NCBI GenBank assembly: GCA_007922305.1
Contig: ML677326.1
Span: 52,083,637 to 52,147,636, forward strand
From: Dermatemys mawii
Taxonomy: Eukaryota; Chordata; Testudines; Dermatemydidae
Direction of reading: 5' to 3'
DNA length: 64,000 bases
Shown: positions 48,721 through 59,224 of the stretch, one piece after another
How the letters are laid out: each line of letters opens with the position of its first letter
How positions within the stretch are numbered: position 1 is the stretch's first letter
The notes under the pieces: model-generated
Databases searched by the model: none
What the model saw: the letters and a program-made list of their open reading frames with translations, nothing else
Told to the model about the DNA's origin: nothing
Made by a program: the position numbers and the translations under genes

Positions 48721-49116
48721 ATAAGAAAATAAGAATGGCCGTGCAGGGTCAGACCAATTGTCCTCTCTTCCGACTGTGGCCAGTACCAGATGCTTCAGAC
48801 GGAATGAACAGAATAGGATAATTATCAAGTGAAACATCCCCTGTCATCCAGTCCCAGCTTCTTGCAGTTAGAGGCTTAAGGACACAGAGAACATGGGGTT
48901 GCATCCCCGACCATCCTGGCTAATAGTTATTAATGGATCCAACCTCCAAGAAACCATTTAATTCTTTTTTGAGCCCAGTTATACTTTTGACCTTCACAGC
49001 ATCCTCTACAAAATGTTTCACTGGTTGACAGTGTGTCGTATGGAGAAGCACTCCCATATGTTTATTTTAAATCTACTGCCTGTTCATTTCATTGGATGAC
49101 CCCCAGTTCATGTGTT
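48721..49116 (-). mobile_element. CR1 LINE 3' fragment, same subfamily as 26.5 kb
   Basis: On + it begins 'agaaaataagaatggccgtgcagggtcagacc', the 3' end, and runs through the ORF2 C-terminus ('tttaattcttttttgagccc', 'ccttcacagcatcctctac'). It is 5'-truncated near 49116. Frame destroyed. Confidence 0.85.
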
Positions 49117-50524
49117 AACTCATTCTGTGCCACAGCATTGTTCCCACCCACTGCTAATGCCTTTTATGGCATCCTGTTTATTTCCAGGTGAAGGCACTGT
49201 TGATATACAAACTAAGCCCACAAGGTCATGAGAGTCATTGTGCTCAATTTATATTGTATGCAATGAAACATTCAAAGGGTTAAGATGTATTTCTGTAGAT
49301 CATCAGTGACATCCAGTGGCTAGTAAGTTAATCACATGTGTGTAGTGCCAATCCAGAATCCTACTGTAATAGAGCAGCGTGAATGGAAAAGGCCATTAAC
49401 TACCTGCCTAAAACTTGCACGTCTAGCTTGGATCGTTCACACTGTACATAAGAGGTTTAGGCATTTATTTAGCAACACTTTAAAATGGTATTTTTTCTTT
49501 CTGAAAAGCCCAATTCTGCAAAGCATCAAATGTCCGTCACCTAACCAGGGCTAATAAAATGTATAAGGCAAAGACACTATTACCACCTCAGGGGACTATA
49601 TCAAAGATAGGACGGCAGTCTCATTGAAAAAAATCGGATTTCAGCCATTTCACAATACTACTCACAATTTTCTCTTTTGCAATTTTACCACGTGTATGGC
49701 AACACCAACACTGCAGCTGAAATGGTTGACATTTCCAGTTATGCTCTGAGATACTTGCCTTTTGTGTGCATCTCACATGTCTTGGCGAAAGGCAACCATT
49801 TCATCACACAGTCCTAAAAACTGGAAAGGAAAAAAGCCTTTTAGGTCACCCAGACTGTCTCACTACCAATGTAGGGTTTTTTTTTCCTTTCCAAACCATA
49901 TGTAGAATTTTGACCTGTTTAACTGAAAAATCAGCTATTTCACTGTCATTGTCTGTCTGTTCCTAATGATATTGTGGCCTCCCGGCACCTAATAAGTTGC
50001 ATCCTCATAGCTACATGATATCTACTTGTATTGTAACCCATGGTCTGCTCTTATTGAATTTGTTGTTATTTATAGACATGTTTCCCTGTGCATGACTGGT
50101 TGTATTCTACAGAGCCCCAGTTCTAATTTGCTTGCTTCAGTTGCCTGTACTGCATGTGTGATCCACATTAACACAGTTAGAGTCTCTGTCCCTCTCTAGT
50201 GGCTACCCAGAGCATAGAGGTTTATGAGCCTTTTTGCTCTGGAGTCTGGCTTCTTTAGATGCTTCACCTGCTTTCTTTTAAGGTTCATGCTTTTATATTC
50301 AGAGATTTTGAATTGAATCTCAGGTAATAACTCCTGCAAGGGCATTGTGGTACACATGCACAATAGAGGAAGAAGATTCTGTCCTAGCTGCCTATCCTGT
50401 GAAATATACCATCTTCTACTTTTAATCCTAACTATACTTCCTCTTTTTTTGTAGCAATCATGGACATTCTCATTTACTTGTCCCCACTTCAACAGGGAAT
50501 AATGTGAAGGGAACTCTCTCTTGT
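49117..50524. other. unassigned DNA
   Basis: No gene seen. ORFs 49336-49554, 49766-49966 and 50196-50492 lack recognisable features. Confidence 0.5.
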
Positions 50525-50662
50525 CAACAAATTAGGGTGACCAGATGTCCCGATTTTATAGGGACAGTCCCAATTGTGGGGTCTTTTTTTTATATGGGGT
50601 CCTATTACCCCCACCCTCATCCCGATTTTTCATATTTGCTGTCTGGTCACCCTACAACAAAT
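50525..50662. mobile_element. 122-bp palindromic MITE with perfect 8-bp target duplication (hAT-type)
   Basis: Element 50533-50654 starts 'tagggtgaccagatgtccc' and ends 'gctgtctggtcacccta', terminal inverted repeats of about 14-20 bases. The 8-mer caacaaat flanks it exactly at 50525-50532 and 50655-50662. Eight-base duplications are typical of hAT. It has no coding capacity and depends on a transposase elsewhere. The perfect flanks suggest a fairly young insertion. Confidence 0.92.
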
Positions 50663-51104
50663 CCATTGTCTTTGTGTTATTTTCACAACACTTCCCCAAG
50701 CAGACTTAAGTCCAAAATGGAAGTTGGTTTTCTAAACCTTAATATTTCCCCCCACGGATTCACTGGAAAAAAAAAACTTATAGGACAGTAATTGTCAGGA
50801 TCATCCTTGTTTCCTTTCTTTTTTTGAAAATCTGCACTATGTTTGCTTTTCTACTTTCCTCTGCTACTTCCTCGGTTGTCTGTGATTTAAAACAAAAACA
50901 AAAAACCAAAAAAGTACAGTACAGTTAGTACAATTAGTTCATTAACTAATTCCCTTAATATACTTATGACTTCTACCTCTATGACTCTACCAAAGGTATG
51001 GCAACTCAGAAAGAATGTTAAAAATTTTCATTTTGGTGCACATAAAGTTATTCAACTAATATTATTTTTATCTTATTCCCTGTTTAACCATCAAAGACAA
51101 AAAC

Positions 51105-52752
51105 ATCAATACCAGTGCTTTCAAATAATCAGTTAATCCACCCAGTTAACTAAAAAAATTAATTGTGATTAAAAAATTAATTGCAATTACAGTTTTAATT
51201 GCACTGTTAAACAATAGACTACCAATTGAAATTTATTGCATATTTTTGGATTTTTTCTACATTTTCAAATATATTGATTTCAGTTACAACACAGAATACA
51301 AAGTGTACACTGCTCAGGGTTTTTTTTAACAAATATTTGCACTGTAAAAATAAAAAAAATAATATTTTTCAGTTAACCTCATACAAGTACCATAGTGCAA
51401 TCTTTGTATCATGAAAGTGCAATTTACAAATGTAGATTTTTTCTTGTTACATAACTGCACTCAAAAACAATGTAAAATTTTAGAGCCCACAAGTTCACTC
51501 AGTCCTACTTCTTGTGCTAAGACAAACAAGTTTGTTTACATTTATGGGAGATAATACTGCCCACTTCTTATTCACAATGTTACCTGAAAGTGAGAACAGA
51601 CATTTTCTTAGCACTTTTTAGCACTGGTGTTGCATGATATTTGCGTGCCAGATACGCTAAACATTCATATGTCCCTTCATGTTTTGGTCACCATTCCAGA
51701 GGATATGCTTCCATGCTGATGATGCTTGTTAAAAAATAATGCATTAATTAAATTTGTGACTAAATTATTTGAGGGAAAATGGTATGTCTCCTGCTCTGTG
51801 TTTTATCCACAGTCTGCCATGTATTTCATGTTATAGCAGTCTTGGATGATGACCCAGCACATGTTATTCGTTTTAAGAACACTTTCACTGCATATTTGAC
51901 AAAACAAAAAGAAAGTACCAATATGAGATTTCTAAAGATAGCTACTGCACTTGACCCAAGATTTAAGAATCTGAAGAACCTTCCAAATTCTGAGATAAAC
52001 TAGGTGTAGAGCATGCTTAAAAGAGCAATAGTCCAATGCAAAAACTACAGAACCTCAACCACCAAAAAAAGAAAATCAACCCTCTTCTGGTTACATCTGA
52101 TGCAGATGATGAAAATTAACTTGCTTCATTCTGCACTGCTTTGGATAGTTATTAAGCATAACCTGTTATGAGCATGGACCTGTGTTCTCTGGAATGGCAG
52201 TTGAAGCATGAAAGGACATATTAATCTTTAGTGCATCTGGCATGTAAATATTTTGCAACACCAGTGACAAAAGTGCCTGTTCTCACTTTCAAGTCACATG
52301 GTAAACAAGAAGTGGGCAGTGTTATCTCCTGCAAATGTAAATAAATTTGTTTTTTCTGAGCAATTGAATGAACAAGAAGTAGGACTGAATGGACTCTAAA
52401 AGAAGTAGGCTCTAAAATTTTACATTGTTTTGTTTTTGAGTGCAGTTTTTTGTACATAACTCCACGGTTGTAAGTTCAACCTTCATGATAAAGAGATTGC
52501 ACTATATTACTTGTATTAAGAGACCTGAAAAATACTATTTTTCTTTATTTTACAATGCAAATACTTATAATAAAAATAAATATGAAGTGAACACTGTACA
52601 CTTTGTATTTTGTGTTACTGAAATCAATATATTTGAAAATGTGGAAAACATCCAAAATATTTATATAAATTGTATTTGATTATTGTTTAACAGATTTTTA
52701 ATTGCATGATTGTGATTAATATTTTAAATTGCTTTACAGCCCTAATCATGAC
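51105..52752 (+). mobile_element. hAT transposon, fold-back derivative (about 1.63 kb)
   Basis: Element 51113-52744 starts CAGTGCT and ends in the inverse (ACAGCCCTA). The flanking 8-mers atcaatac (51105-51112) and atcatgac (52745-52752) match at 6 of 8. About 600 bases at each end (51113-51750 and 52140-52744) are inverted copies of each other; for example the 'taaaaattaattg' end words, 'cacaatgttacctgaaagtgagaacag' and 'actggtgttgca' recur inverted. The right arm holds the transposase C-terminus, so the left arm is an antisense copy of the 3' end. Ordinary hAT ends are short, so this is a fold-back form. Confidence 0.85.
51779..52400 (+). pseudogene. hAT transposase C-terminal remnant
   Basis: Codons 51779-52003 are open and include DDDPAHVIRFKNTF and FLKIATALDPRFKNL, the typical approach to the last catalytic acidic region and the hATC dimerisation domain. 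After stops and shifts, a segment at 52277-52354 encodes LFSLSSHMVNKKWAVLSPAN, the hATC dimerisation motif with the conserved LFS start. N-terminal BED finger and first catalytic residues are missing. Broken and not functional. Confidence 0.85.
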
Positions 52753-53436
52753 ATGATTTTATGTATTCAGATTTTATTGAGGTTGCGGTAGTAAAGGCCA
52801 GATGGACAAAATAATGCGTGAACCATTGTTTTGCTGACATAAAACAGATAGTTTTGTTTAAGCATCATATATAAATGAACTTGAACATTTACAGTGAACA
52901 AAGCATTTATACAAATTATAGCAGATATGTACAAAGAACATAAGAAGGGCCATCAGAAAATAAAATTCCAAAGCATTGATTTAGTATATTTATTTTATTT
53001 TGTGTGAGCAAATACAGTGTTCTGGAAAGATTTATTCACACGCTTAACTTCAGATACATATTTAGTCCCACTGAAGTAATTGAAATATACCTTATTGCCA
53101 GGATCAGGCCTATAGGGAAGCAGTGAAAAGGTAGCACTGCTGACAAATGTTGTTGCATGATCAGTGGGCACGGTAGTCTCCCTAGTGAGTGAAATGGTTA
53201 GACCAGAGATGAGTCTGGCCCCTTGGTTACCATTTACTTCCACATTGCACACATAACGGCATAGCACAATGGAATTGATTTCCATTTGCCATGGTGAGTC
53301 GAGATTCTCTCTAGGGACATGATAGAAATTAAAAACATCTGTACTGCTTGGGATAAACAAATTAATAATGCAGGTTTAATAAAACTGAAGAATTTGACAG
53401 CATCTTTTGGTTTACAAAGCTATCCTCCTAAGCTTC
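52753..53436. other. unassigned DNA
   Basis: No gene seen. A short word at 52937-52956 ('agaacataagaagggccatc') resembles a CR1 tail start but is too short to call. The minus ORF at 52995-53360 has no recognisable domain. Confidence 0.5.
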
Positions 53437-54251
53437 TGTGGTGGGACAGCTTCCCAACACAGGCAGAAGGGTTAAAGCAGCTGTGGGGAGGATGCACAGA
53501 ACCCAGGCAATTAGAAGAGGGTTTACTGAACCAACCAATAGGCTGGAGAAGGCTTAGTGGAGCAGCCAATCAGGGCCAGGCTGGCCCATATAAGAAGGGC
53601 TGCTGAGCAGAACAGCGGGAGTCTCTCCCTGGAGGCCAAAGGAGGAGGACTAGTTGCTCTGTAGGAGGATTGAGTGAGATAACACCATGGACAGCGCAGT
53701 GCTGGGTAAGGTCAGGGGAGCAAGAGGGAGTTCCAGCCTAAGGCTGCCAGACTGAGGCTCTCATACAAGAGTGGAGAAGGTGCTAGGGCTGTGGGGAAAT
53801 GGCCCAAGGAAACAGATGATGAAGTAGGAGTGGCAGTACATGGCTGCTGGCTATAGGTTCCCTGGGCTGGGACCCAGAGTAGCGGGTGGGCCTGGGTTCT
53901 CACCCGCTACACATTCCCCACACTTGCCTCTGTGGGAAGTGGCCAGTGACTGGACTGCAGTTTGCCACTGAGGTGGGTGGCTAGGCAAGTCACTGCAGTT
54001 TGCCACGGAGGTAGGTGGCTGAACTGAGGACTATTGGGTCCCCTGGAAGCGGGCAGAGAACTGAACGGGGTACAGATGGAGAGCTGTGTCCAGAAGATGA
54101 TGCTGCAGTCCAGGGAGAGAAAGAGTCCTAGAGGTGAAGGTAAGAGGGATGACAGGTGAGACACCACTAGACAATGGAGCTCTGGTGAAATGAGCTAATT
54201 CCCAGGATAGCCAGCAGGAGGTGCCGTCGTGGTGAGTCTGGCTCCATTACA
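53437..54251 (+). mobile_element. solo LTR-like element, second copy of the 33.4-kb family
   Basis: It begins 'tgtggtgggacagc' and ends 'ggctccattaca'. The last 60 or so bases match the 33.4-kb copy, and a possible TATA ('catataagaagggctgctg', about 53586) lies inside. It contains an imperfect duplication ('actgcagtttgccac...gaggtgggtggct', about 53956 and 53992). The 5' flank (gcttc) and 3' flank (ctctg) show no target duplication. Confidence 0.7.
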
Positions 54252-54318
54252 CTCTGAAGTCAATGGGGACGGATAGGTGCTTAGCACCTTTGATAATCAG
54301 CGCAGTTCCTTGGGTGCC

Positions 54319-54620
54319 TGTAACAGTGCAAAACTCACCGACACAGCACTTCCTGCTGACTGCCAGGGAATTAGCTCTTTTCAGCTCTGGAGTGCCCTCT
54401 GCAGCCCGATGCCTTGCCTATCACTGGTTCCATGTCCCTCCTGGACCCCGGTGCCCCTCTATCTGGGGTGCTGCCCTCTGGCAGTGCCCCCACTTTCTCT
54501 GGGTCTCCCTGGGGAACCCCCAAACCTCTATTCGCATCTTTCCTCAGTCTATTGCTACTGCCAGTCAGCATCAAGCCCCCGCTCCCTGTGGCAGACTACA
54601 GTCTGTAGAGCCACTCCTCA
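54319..54620 (-). mobile_element. third copy of the same LTR family, antisense and truncated
   Basis: On the minus strand this ends in 'gcactgttaca' (54319 side) and includes 'gagctaattccctggc' and 'gcactccagagctg', the family's 3' half. It stops near 54620 and lacks the start. It faces the 53437-54251 copy tail to tail across 67 bases that themselves look MITE-like ('ctctgaagtcaatggggac'). Several ORFs here are compositional. Confidence 0.7.
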
Positions 54621-54621
54621 G

Positions 54622-55449
54622 CATTTAAAACATTAAGGATCACATTTTGGATTATATTCATGTTTGGAAATCAAAGTGAGTCATATATAAAATCATCTGT
54701 AAAGCATAACGGTCTGAAGAAAAAAGAGCACATGGGTCATTAAAAACAGACATACAATTTTAAATTCTTGCTCTTGGGCATTTGTATCTTTTCACTAAGT
54801 TTTCTTAAGTATCTGCTGCTGAACAGTCCCACCACCACAGAAAGAGACAAAAACAGAATTTGTCATGCAAAATAGATGATATAACTTCAAAACATAATTG
54901 AAAAATCTCTCAAAAGGCTTCCTGGAGATAGAACAGGCCCAGATGAGGGAACCTCAAGGATAGTTTACAAAGATGTATGTTCTTCAATCATTCTTTTGCT
55001 CCAGTAAAGAGGAAGTTTGGTTCTTTTGCCAAATGTGATATACCTATTATCGTAACAAAAGCAAGACAAAATTCCCTTTTGTATCTTTTTTCCCTTTTAA
55101 ATATATGAAATAAGTTTGGTGTGTTTTTTTCTGTTTGTTTTGGTTTTTGCTACAACAAAAGCAGTTCAAAATATTTACATGGTTAGATGAAATTTTTCTA
55201 AAAAAACTGTGCAACGATAAAAAGTAGCTATTTAAGCCACAAATAATGCATAAACTAGACTTTATAATTAATGTTTTTTCACATTATCCTATCTTACCTA
55301 GGAATGAGGAGCATTGACAGTCTATTCTAAGCACTTTAGAAAGGTTTTGAAAAGTTAGAATGTTTAGCAAGAAGTTTGTATTCAAGTTTGCTTTCAGTAG
55401 GATACAGACTATTTTGCCATAGTAAATGGCATAGATTTATAAATTTTAA
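54622..55449. other. unassigned AT-rich DNA
   Basis: No gene seen; a T/G run near 55125-55148. Confidence 0.5.
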
Positions 55450-55599
55450 GACTAATTATAATTAGTCTGACCTGCTGCATAGCACAAGTGTAGGACTCCC
55501 TCGCACTCACAGTCCAGGGGAGACCACTCGGGCCGGTCCGAACGGGCCGGGTTCAGGCTCTGCCAGGTGACCGGTGCGTAGTGCAGTCCCTGGAGGTAG

Positions 55600-56165
55600 C
55601 TGGGCCTGGGCTTTCTGGAGCTCCGGGAGCCCACAGAACAGCCTCTAGGGGGCTGGCTCTAGCCTGGGCCTCAGGACACAGGCAGCCAGCAGGGCTGACA
55701 GCCTTTGTAAAGAGCTGGGGCCTGGGCTTCAGGCTCAGGCAACCAGCAAGGTAAACAGTCTAAGAGGGGCTGGGGCCTGGGCTTCAGGGCATAGGCAGCC
55801 AGCAAAGCACAACAGTCTCTAGGAGGCTGGCTTTAGCCTGGGCTTCAGGGCACAGGCAGCCAGCAACGCAAACACAGTCTGTATGGGCTGGGACCTGGGC
55901 TTTGAGGCCAGGCAACCAGCAAGACAAAACAGTCCTTAGTGGGCTGGCTATTGCCTGGGTGTGGCACAGGCAACTAGCAAACAATAAACAGTCTATAGAG
56001 GGCTGGGGCCTGGGCTTCAGACTCAGGTGGCCAGCAAACAAACAGTCTTTAAGGCTGGGGCCTGGGCTTCAGGCTCAGGCAGCCACCAAACATACAGTCT
56101 TTAGGAGGCTGGCTTTAGCCTGGGCGTGGCACAGGCAGCCAGCAAGGCAAACAGTCTTTAAGGAT
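55600..56165. repeat. minisatellite, about ten units of 55-60 bases
   Basis: The unit is built on 'gcctgggcttcagg', 'caggcagccagcaa' and 'aacagtcttta'. It is repeated about ten times with point changes and two sub-types, one with 'ggctggggcctggg', one with 'ggctggctttagcctgg'. Unit sub-types alternate, which suggests higher-order duplication. No ORF-preserving pattern is required. Confidence 0.9.
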
Positions 56166-56194
56166 TTCCCTGTTCAGGGCAGGGGCGGCTGACT

Positions 56195-56410
56195 CAGGGA
56201 GAGAGTACCTCTGTCATCCAGTAAGCATCCGGTTCCTCCGGGTACATGGTGGCGGGTACTCCAGGCCAGTCGTCCGCAGTGTTGGGGGTTGGAGCGCAGC
56301 TCAGGCTCAACTCTCCTCCCGGCAGCAGCAGGGCTTGCGGAGCATCCTTCTCCTCCCCTGCTTCTCCCTCTTCTGGGCTGCAGGGCTGGCCTTTTATAGT
56401 CCCGCCCTTG
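56195..56410 (-). promoter_or_regulatory. promoter-like module with strong Kozak ATG and splice donor
   Basis: On the minus strand, in order: GC box GGGCGGG (56407-56401), TATA box in ACTATAAAAGG (56400-56390), a purine-rich leader, then CCGCCACCATG with the ATG at 56247-56245. The ORF is only 17 codons (begins MYPEEPDAYWMTE, stop TGA at 56196-56194), but GAG|GTACTC at 56208-56207 is a plausible splice donor that would skip the stop. This has the layout of a first exon. No downstream acceptor or partner exon was found in the window. Confidence 0.5.
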
Positions 56411-56579
56411 TACTTCCGGTGAGGGGGGCGGGGAGGCCTTGGATCCACACTCCAAGGGGTATCCCCGGCTCCCTCGCACTCCCAATCAGAGGGAGACCAC
56501 TCAGGATCACTACAACAAGCCATAGAAGTCACCCAAGGATTCCTGCATCTATTACAAAACATTTTTTTTTTATTTAAGG

Positions 56580-57714
56580 ACCAGATTCTGCCACCTTGAA
56601 CAAGTTGACTAATACCATACTCAGCAAGTGGTATCTTACAGTCCCTCCAGATTTCTCTTCAAGAAACTCTTCAAGATACTACTCAACAGGCTTAGTTCAC
56701 CACAACATTACTCCAGTTTAATAACGCCCATCTATTAAGCCCAACAGGAATGAGAATGGCAAAATCTGTCACTGATAATTTATTATGGATAAAACAAACT
56801 CTAATATGGCTCCTGTGCAAGACCCCACTGCTAAGACCCGTATCTTTTTCAAACTACATTTCAACTTAAAGTGTAACTTCACATCCCATTGTCAATGTCC
56901 AATATGTAACATGCAATTTATTTTAAAGTAAAGATGGGGGAATATTATTTTTCTTCAGACTGGGAAGAGAATGAGTTTCTGTTGTTGTTAGTTTATTTAT
57001 TTCCCCATTATTACATAATGAAGATCTTTACTCTGGATGCAGTGTTAAAATGATGATTCTTTATTATATTGTATTATTTATAGGTATGCACTACTTTTAA
57101 AACAAGACATCTGTGATAGATGGTGGTAGGCCAAATTCTGCCATCTTTATTTCACAATGATAGTACCTTACTATGCAAGCAGTCCCATTGGCGTCAGTAC
57201 CATTTACTCAATGTGAAAAAAGGGCAGCAGTATTGTGCCTTTATTAATCAATCAATCATCAGAATGACATTAGAAAATCAGAAACATGTTGACATGTAGT
57301 TAATCAGTTTTAATTACATCTACAAATTAGAAGAGTAGTGTGTAGTCCTCACTCTTCCTCTGTGTCATTCTTTTCACATTTTTTTGTTCATTTCCTTCAG
57401 TCTTCATTTTACACTCTACATCCTGGTCTGACTTGTGTATATTATCTTGATATAATTAGGGGAGAAGGTGAAAATCCAATCTATTCTCTGGCTGATTTTT
57501 TTAATAAAGAGTATTCTTTGATACACATCAGATAACCCAAATAGAAGCAATTATCTGTAGGTTTCAAACAAACGGAACATGAAAATGTACTATTTTGGTC
57601 ATGTTTTACACACTGAATGTGAATGCCTGTTGAAAATCTAGTTATATATATATAAACAATTAATCAACATGTTATTCCACTGTCAGAACTTGAGGCTTCT
57701 TAAGAATTAACAGA
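56580..57714. other. unassigned AT-rich DNA
   Basis: No gene seen. ORF 57338-57535 is domain-free. Confidence 0.5.
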
Positions 57715-57830
57715 GGGAGAGGTTTCCAATGGTACGAATGGCAATTTAGAACCTATCCCCTATTAATTTTCACTGGGAGTTAGGTGCCTATTTATTATTA
57801 GTACCTTTTGAGAAACTCCTTTAGAATTAA
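57715..57830. repeat. MITE-like element
   Basis: 'ttagaacctatcccctatt' and 'cactgggagttaggtgcctat' are an imperfect inverted pair. The centre is a short hairpin. Related words occur at 36.3 kb. Non-coding. Confidence 0.45.
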
Positions 57831-57964
57831 TATAATCTTTAACACATTAGACTAGAGATTCAATAACTTATTTTGGGGATTATATTTAGATAAACTGAAG
57901 ATGCTACACTACTCAGTTTAACAGCTCTTGTTAAGGGCAGACTACAGACTACTTGTTAAGGGCA

Positions 57965-58070
57965 AGACTTTGGCCTGATTCTGATCTCATTCACATGAGT
58001 GTAAACGAATGGTAACTCCACAGAAGTCAATAAAGTGACACACTTGTAAAATCACTGAGAAAAGAATTTA
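57965..58070. repeat. MITE-like element, related to 12.7 kb
   Basis: It contains 'ggcctgattctgatctcattcaca' and 'ggtaactccacagaagtcaata', words typical of a short palindromic element widely seen in reptile DNA. Ends imprecise. Confidence 0.45.
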
Positions 58071-58340
58071 TCAATGGTTCCTAAAAAATGATATAAGTCC
58101 TTCCCAAAGGTATTTGGAATAAAACATGCCAAAACTGGCATGTTTCAGGATATCCCTTGAAACAAACATGTCAATTTTAAAGTAAATCATAGAATGCAAA
58201 ATCATATTTATGCATGCAATAGATTTCTACTCTAGAGAACAATAGAGGCAACCACTGAAATCTGGTAAAGTGAAAAAAAGTATCTGAACTAGCATGATGT
58301 AGTTACCCCCATTTGTTTGTTCACAAGAAAGCAGCAGAGC

Positions 58341-59215
58341 ATCATAGAATATTAGGGTAGGAAGAGTTTATCTAGTCCAATCTCATGCTCAAAACAGGAA
58401 CAACAACAACTAAAGTATCCCAGCCAAGGCTTTGTCAAGCCAAGCTTTAAAACCCTCCAAGGATGGAGATTCCACCACCTCTCTAGGGAACTCATTCCAG
58501 TTCTTCACCACCCCTCTAGTGAAATAGTGTTTCCAAATATCCAACCTAGACCACCCCCACTTCAATTTGAGAACATTGTTCCTTGTTCTGTTATCTGCCA
58601 CCACTTTAAGTAGTTGAAGGCTGCTATCAAATCTCTCTCACTCTTCTCTTCTGCAGACTAAATAACCCCAGTTCCCTCAGCCTCTCCTTGTAAGTCATGT
58701 GTCCCAGCCCCCTAATCATTTTTGTTGCCCTACACTGGACTCTCCTCATTTCTTCTGTAGTCAGGGGGACCAAAACTGGATGCAATATTCTAGATGTGGC
58801 CTCACCAGTGCCGAATAGAGGGGAATAATCACTTCCCTCAATCTGCTGGCAGTGCTCCTACTAATACAGCCCAATGTGCCATTGACTTTCTTGGCAACAA
58901 GGGCACACTGCTGACTCATATCTAGCTTCTGGTCCACTGTAATCCCCAAGTTTTTTTCTGCAGAACTGCTGCTTAGCCAGTCGGTCCCCAGCCAGTAGTG
59001 GTGCATGGGATTCTTCCTTCCTAAGTACAGAACTCTGCATTTGTCCTTGTTGAATCTCGTCTGATATCTTTTGGTCCAATTCTCCAATTTGTCTAAGTCA
59101 CTCTGGATGCTATTGTTACCCTCCATTGTATCTACTGTTCCCCCCACCTTAGTGTCATCTGCAAACTTGCTGAGGGTGCAATTCACTCCATCATTAATAG
59201 AGATATTGAACAAAA
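58341..59215 (-). mobile_element. CR1 LINE fragment with partly open reverse transcriptase frames
   Basis: On the minus strand, 59231-58761 is open (156 codons) and encodes FADDTKVGG at residues 23-31 with catalytic FADD, LGITVDQKLD and QQCALVAKK. After a frameshift, 58604-58410 encodes the ORF2 C-terminus ending KALAGIL. The 3' tail is at about 58341-58360 ('atcatagaatat' on +). It is 5'-truncated near 59215. Two or more shifts break the frame. The minus ORF at 58861-59079 is an alternative-frame shadow. Confidence 0.92.
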
Positions 59216-59224
59216 GATGTTGAT

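Larger units (their letters stand above)
55496..56514 (-). repeat. GC-rich repeat unit with minisatellite, flanked by 34-bp direct repeats
   Basis: A word starting 'ctccctcgcactc' and ending 'gagaccactc' occurs at 55496-55529 and 56469-56502 in the same orientation (about 85% identical), about 970 bases apart. The outer end 'ggatcactaca' at 56514 reads TGTAGTGATCC on the minus strand, an LTR-like start. GC content and CpG far exceed the neighbourhood. Possible identity: LTR or LTR-derived promoter of an unrecognised retroelement. A perfect 18-base palindrome (gactaattataattagtc) lies just outside at 55450-55467. Confidence 0.6.

Noticed and set aside
56174..56562. 103- and 122-codon minus ORFs across the promoter-like module
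   Set aside because: The open frames continue upstream through the TATA and GC box without a usable start; only the Kozak ATG at 56247 is plausible.
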